From positions 27,944,977 to 28,008,976 of the forward strand of contig CM076259.1 of assembly GCA_038380795.1 (NCBI GenBank): a stretch of 64,000 bases of DNA, in the 5' to 3' direction. The notes beneath the pieces are model-generated. The model saw only the letters and a program-made list of their open reading frames with translations, had not been told where the DNA came from and searched no databases. This document shows positions 1-11,200 of the stretch, piece after piece. Position numbers and translations under genes: made by a program. Positions within the stretch are counted from its first letter, which is position 1. Every line of letters starts with the position of its first letter. Origin of the DNA: Pyrocephalus nanus. Its lineage: Eukaryota > Chordata > Aves > Passeriformes > Tyrannidae.

Positions 1-1889
1 GACTACCCAAAGTACCCAAAGGCTTGGTTTGAGCCATCTGGGGACACTCTGCCACTAGCCTTTGGGCTTGGGCTTCACACAGCCAGGTCTGTGCTGTCAA
101 ATGGCTCAGACAAATCGTACCAGTCCTGCAGCTCTGGCTGATATGGAGAGGATGACCTAGACCAAAATAAGGTTCTTAAAAGACTCTTAAGAGCTGGTCT
201 TTCCCCTGACATGAGAGGGTGAGCAGCCACAGCATCTTGGTAATTTGTTTCTGTGTCTTCTAAATCAAGGAACAAAGCCAAGTGTAATGCCCCGGGAGGT
301 ACACAGTTCTGCAGCACTACCACTCAGCACAGGGCATGAACCAATATCCTCCCAATATCACACCTCATCCCTTGCCTTGCACTGGCATCCTCACTTCCCA
401 CAGGTTCATGTCTCAGCCATATAGTGCTGCTGTGTAAAGTCACCATCTGACTTGAGCATCACACCTCCAGCATGATTACAAAAGAAAAAACAGTGAATTA
501 CTAGTGCTGGTAGTTACTACCTGAAGCTCTAGAATAGGTTGGAGTACTATCCCTTATGATTATTGTTACTGTGGACCACATCAAGTCCGTATGATTCTTA
601 TCTATGGCTCTGGCACAACCAGAAGAAGAGAGGCTGTCATGCATATATATGATAGCTGGCAACCAGTCAGAAGCAATCTACTCAGCATGGCTTACATGAC
701 AATTACATGAATGGCTGGCAGGCCAGTGGAAGAGTCTGGCTAAACACCTGAAGGCAGTAGCTGTCTGGCATCCAACCAGAACGTACGCTCCAGCTTGTGG
801 TCCAGGACCTGAAATGAGTTGATTACTTGTTGATCACACAGTCTGGAAGATACCAGCCTGGACATGGTGAAGTGAGCTTGGTATTGGGGATCAGAAGCAG
901 CCCAGATGGGCTCTTGTGGTATGGAAGAGCGTGAAGAGGGCAACAGTTCAATCAGCTTCAGCTGCTGTTAGTCAAAACTCTGCCTTTTGCAACTTTGCGA
1001 TACAACAAAGATCACACAGATAGATCACATTCTATCCTTGTGATAGAATGATGGGTTGAGGAGGTCTGCACAGAGCAGATAAATGACATACTGGATAGCA
1101 TGGCTACGATTGCTCACTGGTTTGATTGTGGCACTCTTGCCCTGTGGATATTGACAGGGTGCTCCCACCTTGTATGTCCTGAGACAACCGTGAAGAGCCA
1201 GAGGTTGACATTGTCGGCACAGCTGCAGCTCCTCAACCCTTTGCTTATCACATGTTCTGAAGTAATGCTTTTCTCATGGCACTCAACTTTGCAGTGCCCT
1301 GAAAAGCAGCTCTTCAGAAAACACTATTTTTACATAGTGCTGGAGGGGAAAAAAAAAAAAAAGGCATTTTCTCAGCTTGAAAAGGGTCTGTATTTTCAAA
1401 ATGTGTCAATCTCTTGCTTCTCTGTGGTGTCAGTAGCAACACATTTTTGCGTTCCCACAATTCCATCTTTCGTTTGGGGGGCAATCACAAGCATTGCTCA
1501 GAAACAACTGCATGTAGGCTTGTGCCCGCCCCATGAGGTGTCATCATTAAAGAACACCTCTCTCTTTGTCCCTGTTCTGGCTTTTTCAGGGTACTTCATC
1601 TCCTTTGTTTCTGCCCCTTGGTCTCCAGTTCCAGATAGCTATGAACCAGGGGAGCTATGATGGTCATGGGGAGACATTACCAAGAATGCCAGAGGGAGTG
1701 TTGGGGCTAGAGGGGATAGCCGTGGTTTCTTACCCCAGGAAAAGAGCCTGAGCCTTCCTCACCCATGAGACCTTCTCAGAAGTGCAGTGAACATGGGTCT
1801 AGTTGCTCCAGCCCTCAGATTTCACAGCATTAAGAAAGAATACCTGATTGAAGGAGAAGTGTTGTTTTCCACCCATCCAGACTGAGGAT
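1..1889. other. Intergenic sequence, mostly featureless
   Basis: No gene can be supported across most of this stretch. A short open frame on the minus strand (75-267) is listed separately as a weak exon candidate. A run of about 15 A lies near 1349. The 186-codon open frame on the plus strand at 1100-1660 reads through that A run and has no recognisable domain, so I treat it as chance. Confidence 0.6.
75..267 (-). CDS. Possible terminal coding exon of an unidentified minus-strand gene
   Basis: On the minus strand a pyrimidine-rich tract ending in TTGATTTAG (just above 267) resembles a 3' splice site. It is followed by about 63 codons of open frame that end in a TGA stop at 75-77. The peptide is hydrophilic, with several acidic residues and a C-terminus reading SEPFDSTDLAV. 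I do not recognise the family. No partner exon is visible because any upstream exon would lie between here and RBP5, where nothing convincing is found. It could equally be a chance open frame; the composition and the acceptor are the only support. Confidence 0.2.
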
Positions 1890-2264
1890 CTCAAGAAGTT
1901 GTGGCTGCCCCATGCCTGGAAGTGTTCACGGTCAAGTTGGAGTGGGCTTTAAGCAACCTTGTCTAAGTGGAAGGTGTCACAGAATCATTTAGGTTGGAAA
2001 AGACCTCCAAGATCATTGAGTGCATCAATGATTGACCCATCACTGCCTTGTCAACTAGATCATGGCATTAAGTGCCACGTCCAGTCTTTTCTTGAACACT
2101 TCCAGGGATGGTGACTCCACCACCTCCCTGGACAGTCTCTTCCAGTGCTTGAAAACCCCTTCCCTGAAATTCTTCCTGAATTTGTTCCTGCCCATGGTGG
2201 GGGTGTTGGAACTAAATGATCTTTAAGGTCCCTTCCAACCCAAACTGTTCAGTGATTCTATGAT
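1890..2264 (+). mobile_element. CR1 LINE 3' end (plus), interrupted by a second CR1
   Basis: Positions 1890-1978 match the remembered avian CR1 3' region (GTGGCTGCCCCATGCCTGGA and onward to GGAAGGTGTC). The same element resumes at about 2186 with CCTGCCCATGG and runs to the CR1 terminus, where CTTTAAGGTCCCTTCCAACC precedes the TGATTCTATGAT-type end at about 2264. The 207 bases between are a CR1 copy in the opposite orientation. The host copy is therefore older than the insert. Confidence 0.8.
1979..2185 (-). mobile_element. CR1 LINE 3' fragment (minus) nested in an older CR1
   Basis: The segment opens with ACAGAATCATTTAGGTTGGA, the reverse complement of a CR1 3' terminus. It continues through CR1-like text about a dotted list of conserved blocks (ACTTCCAGGGATGGTGACTC, CCACCACCTCCCTGGACAG, TTCTTCCTGAA). 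It sits exactly between the two halves of a plus-strand CR1. The insert is 5' truncated, as is usual for CR1. Confidence 0.8.
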
Positions 2265-2379
2265 CCCGGGACCCCAATAAGAATGTGGCATCCCCAGAAG
2301 ACAGCAGGTGTTGGTGGCTACCGAAGAAGGGGCAGCCTGAGCCACCCTTGCCCACTCGGGCACCGACTCCCGCATCCCC

Positions 2380-2660
2380 GGGGGAGCTCGGGGGGCAACG
2401 CGGGGTTCGGCCGCGATGGGGGCGGCAGCAGGAGCGCTGGAGCTGCGGGGGCCGGGCCGGCCGTGGGGCAGTCCCCGCGCCGCTCCTTCCCGACCGCTCT
2501 TATTCTGAAAGGAGCCTCCGTGCAGCCGGCGGCCCATCGCTCTCCCCGCCCCGGCCCATCCCGCTCCCCGCCTCCCGCTCCCCGCCGGCCCGGCCCCGCC
2601 GTGACCCCCGGCCCGGCCCGGCCGCTGCTCGGCGAGGTGGCGAGGCACAAGAAAACACAC
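2380..2660. promoter_or_regulatory. CpG island downstream of the RBP5 stop codon
   Basis: This block is very GC rich with many CpG dinucleotides (for example around 2440-2480 and 2560-2640), in contrast to the AT-rich sequence to the left. It lies just beyond the 3' end of the RBP5 coding sequence, on the side away from its promoter, so it is not explained by the RBP5 or CLSTN3 promoters. I found no convincing coding exon inside; the overlapping open frames on both strands look like GC-rich shadows. It may be an alternative promoter or the start of an unrecognised transcript. Confidence 0.5.
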
Positions 2661-2767
2661 TGCTGCGGGAGAACTCGGCTCGCTCGGGTCTTATTTCGTT
2701 TTCTTTTTCATACTGGGGAGCGAGGGTCCCGTCCGGGCATCCGTCCGTGCATCCCTCCGGGGACTGA

Positions 2768-4329
2768 TCACTTCACCTTCTGGAAAACCTGGACGCAGAT
2801 CTCATCTTCAGCAGTCATGCGCTGGGGAAAGCAGGGTAAAAGACGAGTTTAGGCTAGATCCTCTCCTCTCCTCTCCCTCCCCAGCTGCCTCCGCTGCAGT
2901 CCTGCCAGCCCTCCTGCTGCTGGTTGGAGCTTCGCAGGCCACACGCTGCTGCACAGCCGACCCTCCCAAAACCTCAGCGGGTCCAGCTCCAGGGCAGGGA
3001 GTGGACATTGCCTTTGTTGACCTGTTTAACTTTTGAGTTTAATTTTTAAATCCTGGAGGCGGATGTTTGTGTGAAGTGGTGGCTGTCCCCAGGGAGCCGG
3101 GGATGAAGTCTGAGAGGAGCTGGAAGGAAGCTGCAGGGCTGGCTCAGAGCCCACAGCACCCGCACTGTGTTCCCCCCACCCACTGCAATTAGGATTTATC
3201 AAGTTGTGGTGGACCCCTCCTCACCAGATGCAACTTGTCCCCCTCCAGCCAGTGCCTCCAGCCTCGGTTCCTCTTCTCTCCTAGCTGCTCACACACCAGC
3301 TGATCCCCCTCCCAGGAGACAGTTGTCTGAAAAAAAGGAGGAAAAGAGAAGATACGGTCCAGAGACAAGTGAATCTTGGCAATATAGGTTTGCAGTGATG
3401 TCACTGGCTGTTCCTCTCAGACACAATTTCAAATGCAGACCCTGATCTGGTGTCTCTTTAGTGGTTCCTTGGGAGTGATGCTCTCTGTGGGAGGTGAATG
3501 ACCCTCTGGCTTCCAAGTGCAACAACAGAGTTCCACCAAGTGGGCTGACATGCTGTCTTTTCAGGGCTTTGCTCCAGAGGATAATATCCTCTGGGTCCCA
3601 AAGTACTGGGCTTCTGGCTCTCTAGTGATCATCCCTTTTGCTGTGAGTGATTTACTCATAGAACCACTTACTCCTGGACCTGCAGGGGCATGCCAGCTCT
3701 GGGCTGGGCTCTCATCTGGTTTTTGAATCAAAAGCTGAGCAAGTCTCTGAACCTCCTAGCACACCAATCCCTTGTGAAACTTCACTGCTTGGGTTTCTCA
3801 CCTGGCACTTGCGTCCATCCACAGGTCCCAAATCTTCCTCAAACTGGACTCCCAGGTCAAAATCCATCACGTAGTCCCGCAGGGAGGTGATGGTGCGGAT
3901 GACCATGTGATCTCCCGTGTGAATGATCTCTTTGTCAGGCTTCAGTAGACAAACCAGTTTTCGCAGGACCACGTTTATATCTGAAGGATGAGAGAGAGAG
4001 AGATGTGTGGATGACCTGGGCCCTTCCTCCAACAGAGCTCCTCCACTCTTTCAACAAAGCTCCTCCACTCTTTTAGCCAGGGAGGACCAGCCACGGTATC
4101 TCCTTCCCCCTACTACCACAGCACAAAAGTGATGGTCGCAGACAGAAGGACCAGAGGATTCCTGAATCCCTTCCTCCCCTTCCCGACTCCTGACTTTTTG
4201 GAGATAGAGGGGAGCGTGATGCGGAGGAGGGAGCGTGGTGGGGAGGGTGGCATTACCTAAAGCCCGCAGGTAACTGTCCATGTTCTCCTGGGAGACGAAG
4301 CGGTAATAGCCGGTGAGGTTGGGAGGCAT
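2768..4329 (-). CDS. RBP5: Cellular retinol-binding protein 5 (CRBP-III-like)
   Basis: Coding exons on the minus strand are 4257-4329, 3802-3980, 3225-3326 and 2768-2821. All introns are GT-AG, the phases agree, and the total is 408 nt for 135 aa plus TGA, the same length as human RBP5. The protein starts [20 protein letters not shown], then has [22 protein letters not shown] and [15 protein letters not shown], and ends with VCQ-type text read as [10 protein letters not shown]. These are hallmarks of the cytosolic retinoid-binding branch of the fatty-acid-binding-protein family. The four-exon structure with these junctions is the family standard. Its role is to bind all-trans retinol in the cytosol and hand it to retinoid enzymes; this is known for the family, not shown here. 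The gene is head to head with CLSTN3. RBP7 or RBP1 are less likely, given the [13 protein letters not shown] start and the synteny. No canonical AATAAA was seen close downstream of the stop. Confidence 0.95.
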
Positions 4330-5020
4330 CCCGGGGCAGAGGAACGGTGCGGACGGTGCGGAGGAAAGAGCGCAAGAACCGGGGCGAATGAGCAGCCGGT
4401 ACAGAGCTGGCTCGCCGGGCGGCCCGGACCCTCTCCCGCGGGGAGGAGAGCTCTGCGGGGCGGCCCGAGTTCCGGGCTCCCCGCCGCAGTAAGAGTCCCC
4501 ACGCCGGGGGGCGCGGAAAGGGCCGGTACGGCCCCTGCTCCAGCATCTCCGCCTCGGCGGGGCAGGACGTGAGGATAGTGGGTCACCTCACCCTCCGCCC
4601 TCCTTGGGGGCTGCTAGTATTAAACTCTGGGCTTCCAAGGAGCGGCAAGGAACCCTTCCCACCGGCCCTTTCTCACACCGTGACACCCGTGGCTGCGAGC
4701 TTCTTCGGAGCAGTGCCCCGGCTGCGCCCCGCCCCGCCCGGGCACCCCGTCGAGGAGAGGCGGCGGCAGGCTGGCGGGTCCGCCCTGCCGAGCCCGAGCC
4801 CGGGCTCCTGAGGGGCGGCGAGGTCTGGATGGGGTCTGCAGCCCCTCGCTCCCGCATCCCCCGACCCTCACACCCCTGCACGTCCCTTGGCAGCCGCCTC
4901 GGTTTTGAAGACCCCTGCCCCCCACACCTCCCCAGGGAGGCGCCCCCAGCCTTCGCCCCTCTCCGCGCCCTGCCCGGACCGCAGTGGGAAGGCGCGGAGC
5001 GGCTCCCGCGCCCCGCCCCG

Positions 5021-5044
5021 CATCCCCATCCCCATCCCCATCCC
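5021..5044. repeat. Short tandem repeat, four CATCCC units
   Basis: Four perfect copies of a six-base CATCCC unit lie about 30 bases upstream of the inverted CCAAT box in the CLSTN3 promoter. Such GC-rich short repeats can vary in copy number between individuals. Confidence 0.85.
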
Positions 5045-5097
5045 GCAACACCTGGCGCGGCGGCCCCGCGCATTGGCTGCCGCCCCCCGCCGGCCCG

Positions 5098-5105
5098 TGA
5101 CGTCA
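5098..5105. promoter_or_regulatory. Full palindromic cAMP response element (TGACGTCA)
   Basis: This is an exact TGACGTCA octamer, 143 bases before the CLSTN3 start codon and inside the CpG island. An inverted CCAAT box lies 22 bases upstream. This is the consensus for CREB/ATF factors. Being palindromic, it could act on either of the divergent genes. Confidence 0.75.
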
Positions 5106-5248
5106 TGCTGCAGTGCGGGGCGGGGCCGGGCGGGGCGCGGAGCGCGGTGCGGGAGGTGCGGGAGGTGCCGGGGGTGCCGCCGTCCCTGCGCGCCGCCGCC
5201 GCGGGAGCGAGGGCGTGGGTCGCGCCGGGACCCGCCGCCGCCGCCGCG

Positions 5249-8200
5249 ATGGGCGACCCTCGGCCCCGCTCCGCCGTCCTCCTCCCTCTGCTGTGCCTCT
5301 GCGCCGCGCTGCCCGGCAGCGCCTCCAACAAAGGTGAGCGGCGGAGCGCCGTGGGCACGGTCCCGGGCGGCAGGGGCGGCGGGCGCTCCGCTGGAACCCC
5401 TCGGCTGCCCCCCGCGCGGGGGCTCTGGAGGGGCACGTTGGCCGCGGCTTGTCCGTCCGCCCCCGCGGTGGCGGTGAGGCTTTGCGCTGCCCGCCGCCTT
5501 CGCCCAGCACGTTTTTGTTGGGGCATCTCGGCGGTCCCCGGCGGCTTTGGCTTTCTTCGCCCCTTCGGGCGCCCTCATGCCATGCCATCCCCATTCTCTA
5601 CTTTCTCCATCTGTCATCCTACCACCGCGTTTTAATCTGTTCTTTCATCTCCTTCTAGCGTTCCTTTCTCATTTTCCCCTTTTCCATCCACTTGTCTTGC
5701 TTTTGTTTAGTTTTCGCTGTGTGGATTTAGATTCCCCACCCTTGCATGCTGAGAGAGAGTATGTTGTTTCTCCACAGACCCCTGCGGTCTCTAAAACACA
5801 TCTCCTATCTCCACTTTCCAATCCCAGTTCATCCATCTACAATCTGTCAATAGGAATTATTTTACAGTTATGTGTTAAGGATGCAGGTTGCTTATATAAA
5901 AGAATATTTTATGTGATAAAGGTAAAAGAAAGCCCAAACCACCCCAGTGCTACAGCTGTAACGTTCTGAATGCAGATGTTCTTTGAGCATAGTGATGGAG
6001 AAAGATGTAGATTTCTAGATCTGTGGCTGTAGAGACAGGCATGAGAGATTCATCTGAGGGGAGCCAGTGCGTCAACAATCTGACAGGGTGGGGGAATCTG
6101 GAAACATTCAAGGTACTCGGGGGTCATCAGAGAATGTGACACCTTAGGGTGCTTCCTGTGCTTTGGAAGAGGTAGGGCTACAGGGGCGGGTGCACCGCAG
6201 AGCTGTGTGTACACTGACATTGGCAGGGGCATTTATTTGTACTGCTCTGGTTCCATGGGGCCCGGTGGCAAGGAAAGGCCCCTTGTGCTCTGAATTCTCC
6301 CTCTCCTTTGTGAATCTGCACTTGGAAATACCTACCCACCTTTGGCAAATTTTTTTAGATTTACAGGAGCTTTCTTGGAGCTGGTAGGAGTCTGCATCCT
6401 AAAAATATTCCCAATGTGTTTTTCTATTCTCCAGCAACTCATTTCCTGAGAAATCAGATTGGTGATTTCCAAGTTGCAGGTGGATGCAGCAAAGGATTTA
6501 TCTCTCTACCATCAGCTTGTTACCCCAGCAACAGGGCATATTTGGCATTTATAGCTATGGATTTCCACCTCGGTGGTGTGGCGCATGGACTAGAGCTGTA
6601 GAGAATGAAAGCTGGAGGGGACAATGGAGGGGTAGGGGGAGACGTGGGCACTTGCATACAGGGAGGATTCCACCTGCATACTGAGCAGGGTGGATGTTTC
6701 TCTGGTTTTCCTACGCAATGCTTTATAATCTCAATCAATACGGTGATGGAGAAGTGCCAACCCACACTCTTTGCTGCTATGCCAGGCTGGGTCTGCCTGC
6801 TCTGCCCTGCTGGGGCATCCCCACTCTGACCTGTCACCCTGCCTGCTGGCCCACCACCCACTTCTGGCAGCATCCCCTGGCCCTGGAGTGCAGAAGTGCT
6901 TGGTTGTTAAAGATACTGCCCCTCTTGAGTCAACACACCAAGCCATGCCAATATGGCATGTCAAAGGACACTGTGCTGCAGAGAATAGATTCGCGTATTG
7001 GAGGTAGTGCCCTTGAGGGGAATGGCTCTGTATCCTACTCTCTACCAGCTCTAAGCCATGCTGGGTTGTAATAAATCTTGGTCTCCAGGGGGTGGGAGAG
7101 TGGGGGATTATCTGGGAATGGGGGTTGTAACTAGGCCATGTAATATAATCTGAGGCACATTTGGCAGGGAGTGGGCATGGGGGAGGGGTTTTTAATTTGT
7201 AATGATTTTTTTTTTCTCTCCCCTCCATTCCCTCCCCCCCGCCCCTTTATTTCTCCCTTTCCCTGCCCCGGAGCCTGTGTGATAAAGATTAATTTGCTAT
7301 TTCTGGGCCTGTGACATTTTTCAGAGCCTCCTGCTGGCTGCTGCCTCCATGCCAAGCCTGGCTGGGCTCCAGCCAACAGGATTAGCAAGGAGGGGCCAAG
7401 GGAATATGGTGCTCACCATGGAGTGGGGAAGGAAGGAGCAAGGGACTCTCAGAGAAGGATGGCTGACTGGAAGTGTACCTGGGTATATGTGTGTCGGTCC
7501 TGGGCCTTAGTCTAGAGGACGCCCACACAAGTGATAATGGCTGCATGCAAGACTTGTCCCCTGGGGACACCCCAAGGGAAGATGTAGCCTGGGTCCTTTA
7601 ATTATGGCTTCATTGAGCTAAAGGATTTAGCATTTGGAATATGTCTCCAGGGTCAAGCTACTTCTGCCTCTGGAGTTCACTGTTTTTTTTTAACTGCTCC
7701 AGCTTTCCTGGGCACCCATATGCCTCTCCACATATTTCTGATAAGATATTAATGAGGAGACCAGAAGGAACATGTTGTTTCTGATGAGTCTCCCAGGAGT
7801 AGAACTAATAACTTCTTCCTCCTAGCCTATTTTAGACTTCTTTATTTCCGTAGAAGAAGGTGGGGAGGGGTGGTTGTTACTTGCCACTGGATGATACTCT
7901 GCTTGTTTTCTACTGAATCTGCCACTGGTGGCTAATGCATTCCTGTCCTCCATCCCTTGCCCAAAATCCACTTCAGCAAACAAGCACAAACCTTGGATTG
8001 AAGCCGAGTATCAGGGCATCGTTATGGAGAATGACAACACAGTCCTGCTCAACCCACCGCTGTTCGCACTGGACAAAGATGCTCCACTGCGCTATGCAGG
8101 TAGGTGGATAACAGCTCTGGGAAGGGTGGGAGGTAGGGACAGACTTATGAAGAGGCAGAGACAGGATGACATTCATCCCTGTGCTGGATCCTAGCTCTCT

Positions 8201-11200
8201 CCAGGAAACAATCACCTCCAAACCTTGTTCCAAAGGAGGTCCCTAGTGAAGTCTGGAGGCAATTTGGGCACAGCTTGATTTAGGATGCTGCAAGCTGTTT
8301 CCTTAGGGAGAGAAATCGAGGGTGGAGTCAGCTACTTTTTGACGCAGTTCTGCTATTTCCAAGGATCACATGCACAGCGCTGTGTCTGTGAGCCCTGGAG
8401 AAAGCTGGTAGGGCACACTTGGTTGGCAGTGCTACATCCTCTCACAGTAAGCACAAATGCCTGTTACAACAGATGAGGTTTTACAAGGGTTTTATTCCTA
8501 ATGCTTGCTTAGGCCATGCCTGGAGCTTCCTCAGGCATCCTCTGTCAGCTTTGTGAGAGGAAAAGTGGTTCCTCTGAGCTGAATTTTAGGATTTAGGTGA
8601 CCCTATCTGCAGTTCCCTGCGGTACTCTGTGCCTCCTGCATGTGTGGGTGGATGAGACATCATGGATCTACATGCTCTGACTGTCTATTTGCAGTATATG
8701 GCCTGTTTTACCTCACTGAGGGCTGCAAAGGAGAAATAAGGTGCTCCCTCAGGACTGTGGCTGCGTAGCACTAACACACGTAGTTTGAGCCTTGTAACTT
8801 CTAATCCTTTGTGATGCTGGTCAGCACTCCTTGCCAGGGGAGTAGTCTCCAGTAGATGGCAATCTGCACCATTAATGGCTGTAGGGAATAGGAGGAGGAA
8901 CTCCTAGTGAACTAAAAATTGTTCAAAATGAAGGGTGATAATGAGGAAGAATGGAGAGTACAAGTTAGAAAGGAAGAAAATATGGAAAAGGAAAGCAAGG
9001 GGTGTAATGTGCTCTCCTAAGTCCTTTTCTTTCTCCCCTTCTTCTCTGCTTTTTTGTGTACCAGGTGAAATCTGTGGCTTCAGGATTCATGGATCAGGGG
9101 TACCTTTTGAAGCTGTGATCCTCGACAAAGCTACAGGTGAGGGGCTGATCCGGGCCAAAGAACCAGTGGATTGTGAAGCACATAAAGAACACACATTCAC
9201 CATCCAGGCTTATGACTGTGGAGAGGGACCTGATGGAGCAAATACCAAGAAATCACACAAGTAAGTTCATGCAGACGTTGCTGCATGTTACAAAATGTGA
9301 TCTGTCACAGAAACACAAAGGAAAGTTGCTGTGGAAACACTTTCTTTAGCTAGAAGTATTTTTCTCTATCTGTGATACTATAACTCAACATGTTAAGAAG
9401 ACCCAAAGAAAAATAGTCACTGCCTGTCACATGACTGAATACACTAGAAATGAGGGCTTTCTGACAGTGGTGTCTAAGAGTGATGTTTTATGTTGCTGCA
9501 TATAGGCAGGAGGTCCAGATTGCATTATTATTCCTTTGCTCTTTCTGTGGGGTTGGAAACCATTGTCCAAGTTCCTGTGTGCCAGCATTGCTGCATTGAA
9601 ACCAAGGTTTCTTTCCTTGTCCTTGCTTCTGACAGCTGGAAATCAGACTGGTGCACTTTAGGGGACTGACTTTGAAACTTAGGTGGTGTATGGCTCCTAG
9701 CAGCTCATCCGTTCTTGTTGGTGTCTCTCTGTGTCAGGGCCACAGTGCACGTCCGAGTAAACGATGTGAATGAGTTTGCTCCTGTCTTTGTGGAAAAGCT
9801 GTATCACGTGGCAGTGACCGAGGGAAAGCTGTATGACCGCATCTTGCGTGTGGAGGCCATTGATGGAGACTGCTCACCACAGTACAGCCAGATCTGCTAC
9901 TATGAGATCCTGACCCCCAATATTCCCTTTCTGATTGACAACGATGGTAAGAATCCACACCCCCCACACACCACTCCCTCTTTCCTGCTTTGCTCCTTCT
10001 CTGCCAGTCCCATTTACAGGCAGAGCTGTGCTATGTGAATTTTCTAGCACTGCTGATATATCCTGGTGTAGAGATGCAGCAGCTGTTTTGTGAAGTGCTA
10101 TAGTTTGTTACAGAGTGGCACTGGGCAGGGGGAATCAACGCCTTTTTTTATTGTTTTTGCCATTGATCAAAAATAGGAGTGATTTTTAGAAGGAACATCT
10201 TTGAGGAGGCTGTCTTTCCTCTCCCTTGATCTCTTTGTTTTGCTAACCAGGGAACATCGAGAACACAGAGAAGCTGCAGTACAGTGCAGATCGTGTCTAC
10301 AAATTCACAGTGACAGCCTATGACTGTGGAAAGAAACGGGCTTCTGATGATGCTGAAGTGGAAATCCAGGTGAAACCCACCTGCAAGCCCAGCTGGCAGG
10401 GTATGAAACCTCCAAACCTCCCTTTGCTTTTGCTTAACTACTGCCTGCTCAGTCCCGCTCATCGCAAATGTTTGTACATACACCTATAAATTTGTAAGCC
10501 CTTTTATATGGTTCAGTTTTGGCATCAACCCATCCTCATCAGGGGATGCAGCAGACATCTAAGTCTGTTGCAAAGCCACAGAAAGGCAAATTCTAACACT
10601 GGAAAATCATTCCTTAGATCACTGTGAACTGCTATGTGTTTCATAAGGTTTGTAGGCTGTATTCAATGTAGACTGTTTTTGGGGCTGCTCATCTTGAGGA
10701 TATTTGGCTTTTCTAGAGGTGTTTTGTGCCTGCAGGTTCCCCTTAGTCTATAGAATTGAGGGGAAGTTGACACAGCTGAACACCTGCTCTGCCTGATAAG
10801 AGAGGTTGACCAACCAAGGAGTGATGCCACATCAGTAAAAGCTGTAGAAGCAGAGAACTTGGATTCTGTGCTTCTAGGAAATCTTCCCTTGCATTGATGC
10901 CAGCTGCATAAAGCTGTCTTTCCAGTGTGAAAAGGGCCAAAACTCAGAACTACTTCATAGATGCCACTTGATTATGTGCTAAGTGTACTGGCCTTGGGTC
11001 CTTGGCAGTACCTAACCCCTCTCTTTCACTCTTTTTCATTAGGCTGGAACAAGAGGATTGAGTACACCCCAGGTGCAGGCAACCTCGCGCTCTTCCCCAC
11101 CATTCACTTGGAGACATGTGATGAGCCCCTGTGGAACATCCAGGCCACGGTGGAGCTGCAGACAAACCATGTGGCCAAGGGCTGTGACCGGGATAATTAC

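Larger units (their letters stand above)
4330..5248. promoter_or_regulatory. Bidirectional CpG-island promoter between RBP5 and CLSTN3
   Basis: The two start codons are divergent and 919 bases apart. The interval is strongly GC and CpG rich, and the island continues into CLSTN3 exon 1 and intron 1 (to about 5500). A perfect palindromic CRE lies at 5098-5105 and an inverted CCAAT box (ATTGG) at 5072-5076, both placed to serve CLSTN3. No TATA box is evident. Shared use by RBP5 is an inference from the arrangement. Confidence 0.7.

Noticed and set aside
1100..1660. 186-codon open frame near the left end
   Set aside because: It reads through a poly-A run into Lys repeats and has no recognisable domain.
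2283..2852. Overlapping open frames of up to 189 codons in the CpG island downstream of RBP5
   Set aside because: Similar-length frames exist on both strands and in several phases, as expected from low stop density; no domain or splice-supported structure was found.
4604..5635. Long open frames (343 and 312 codons) on both strands over the RBP5-CLSTN3 promoter
   Set aside because: They are products of GC-rich CpG-island sequence with few stop codons, overlap the real exon 1 in other frames, and show Arg/Pro/Ala-biased composition without domains.
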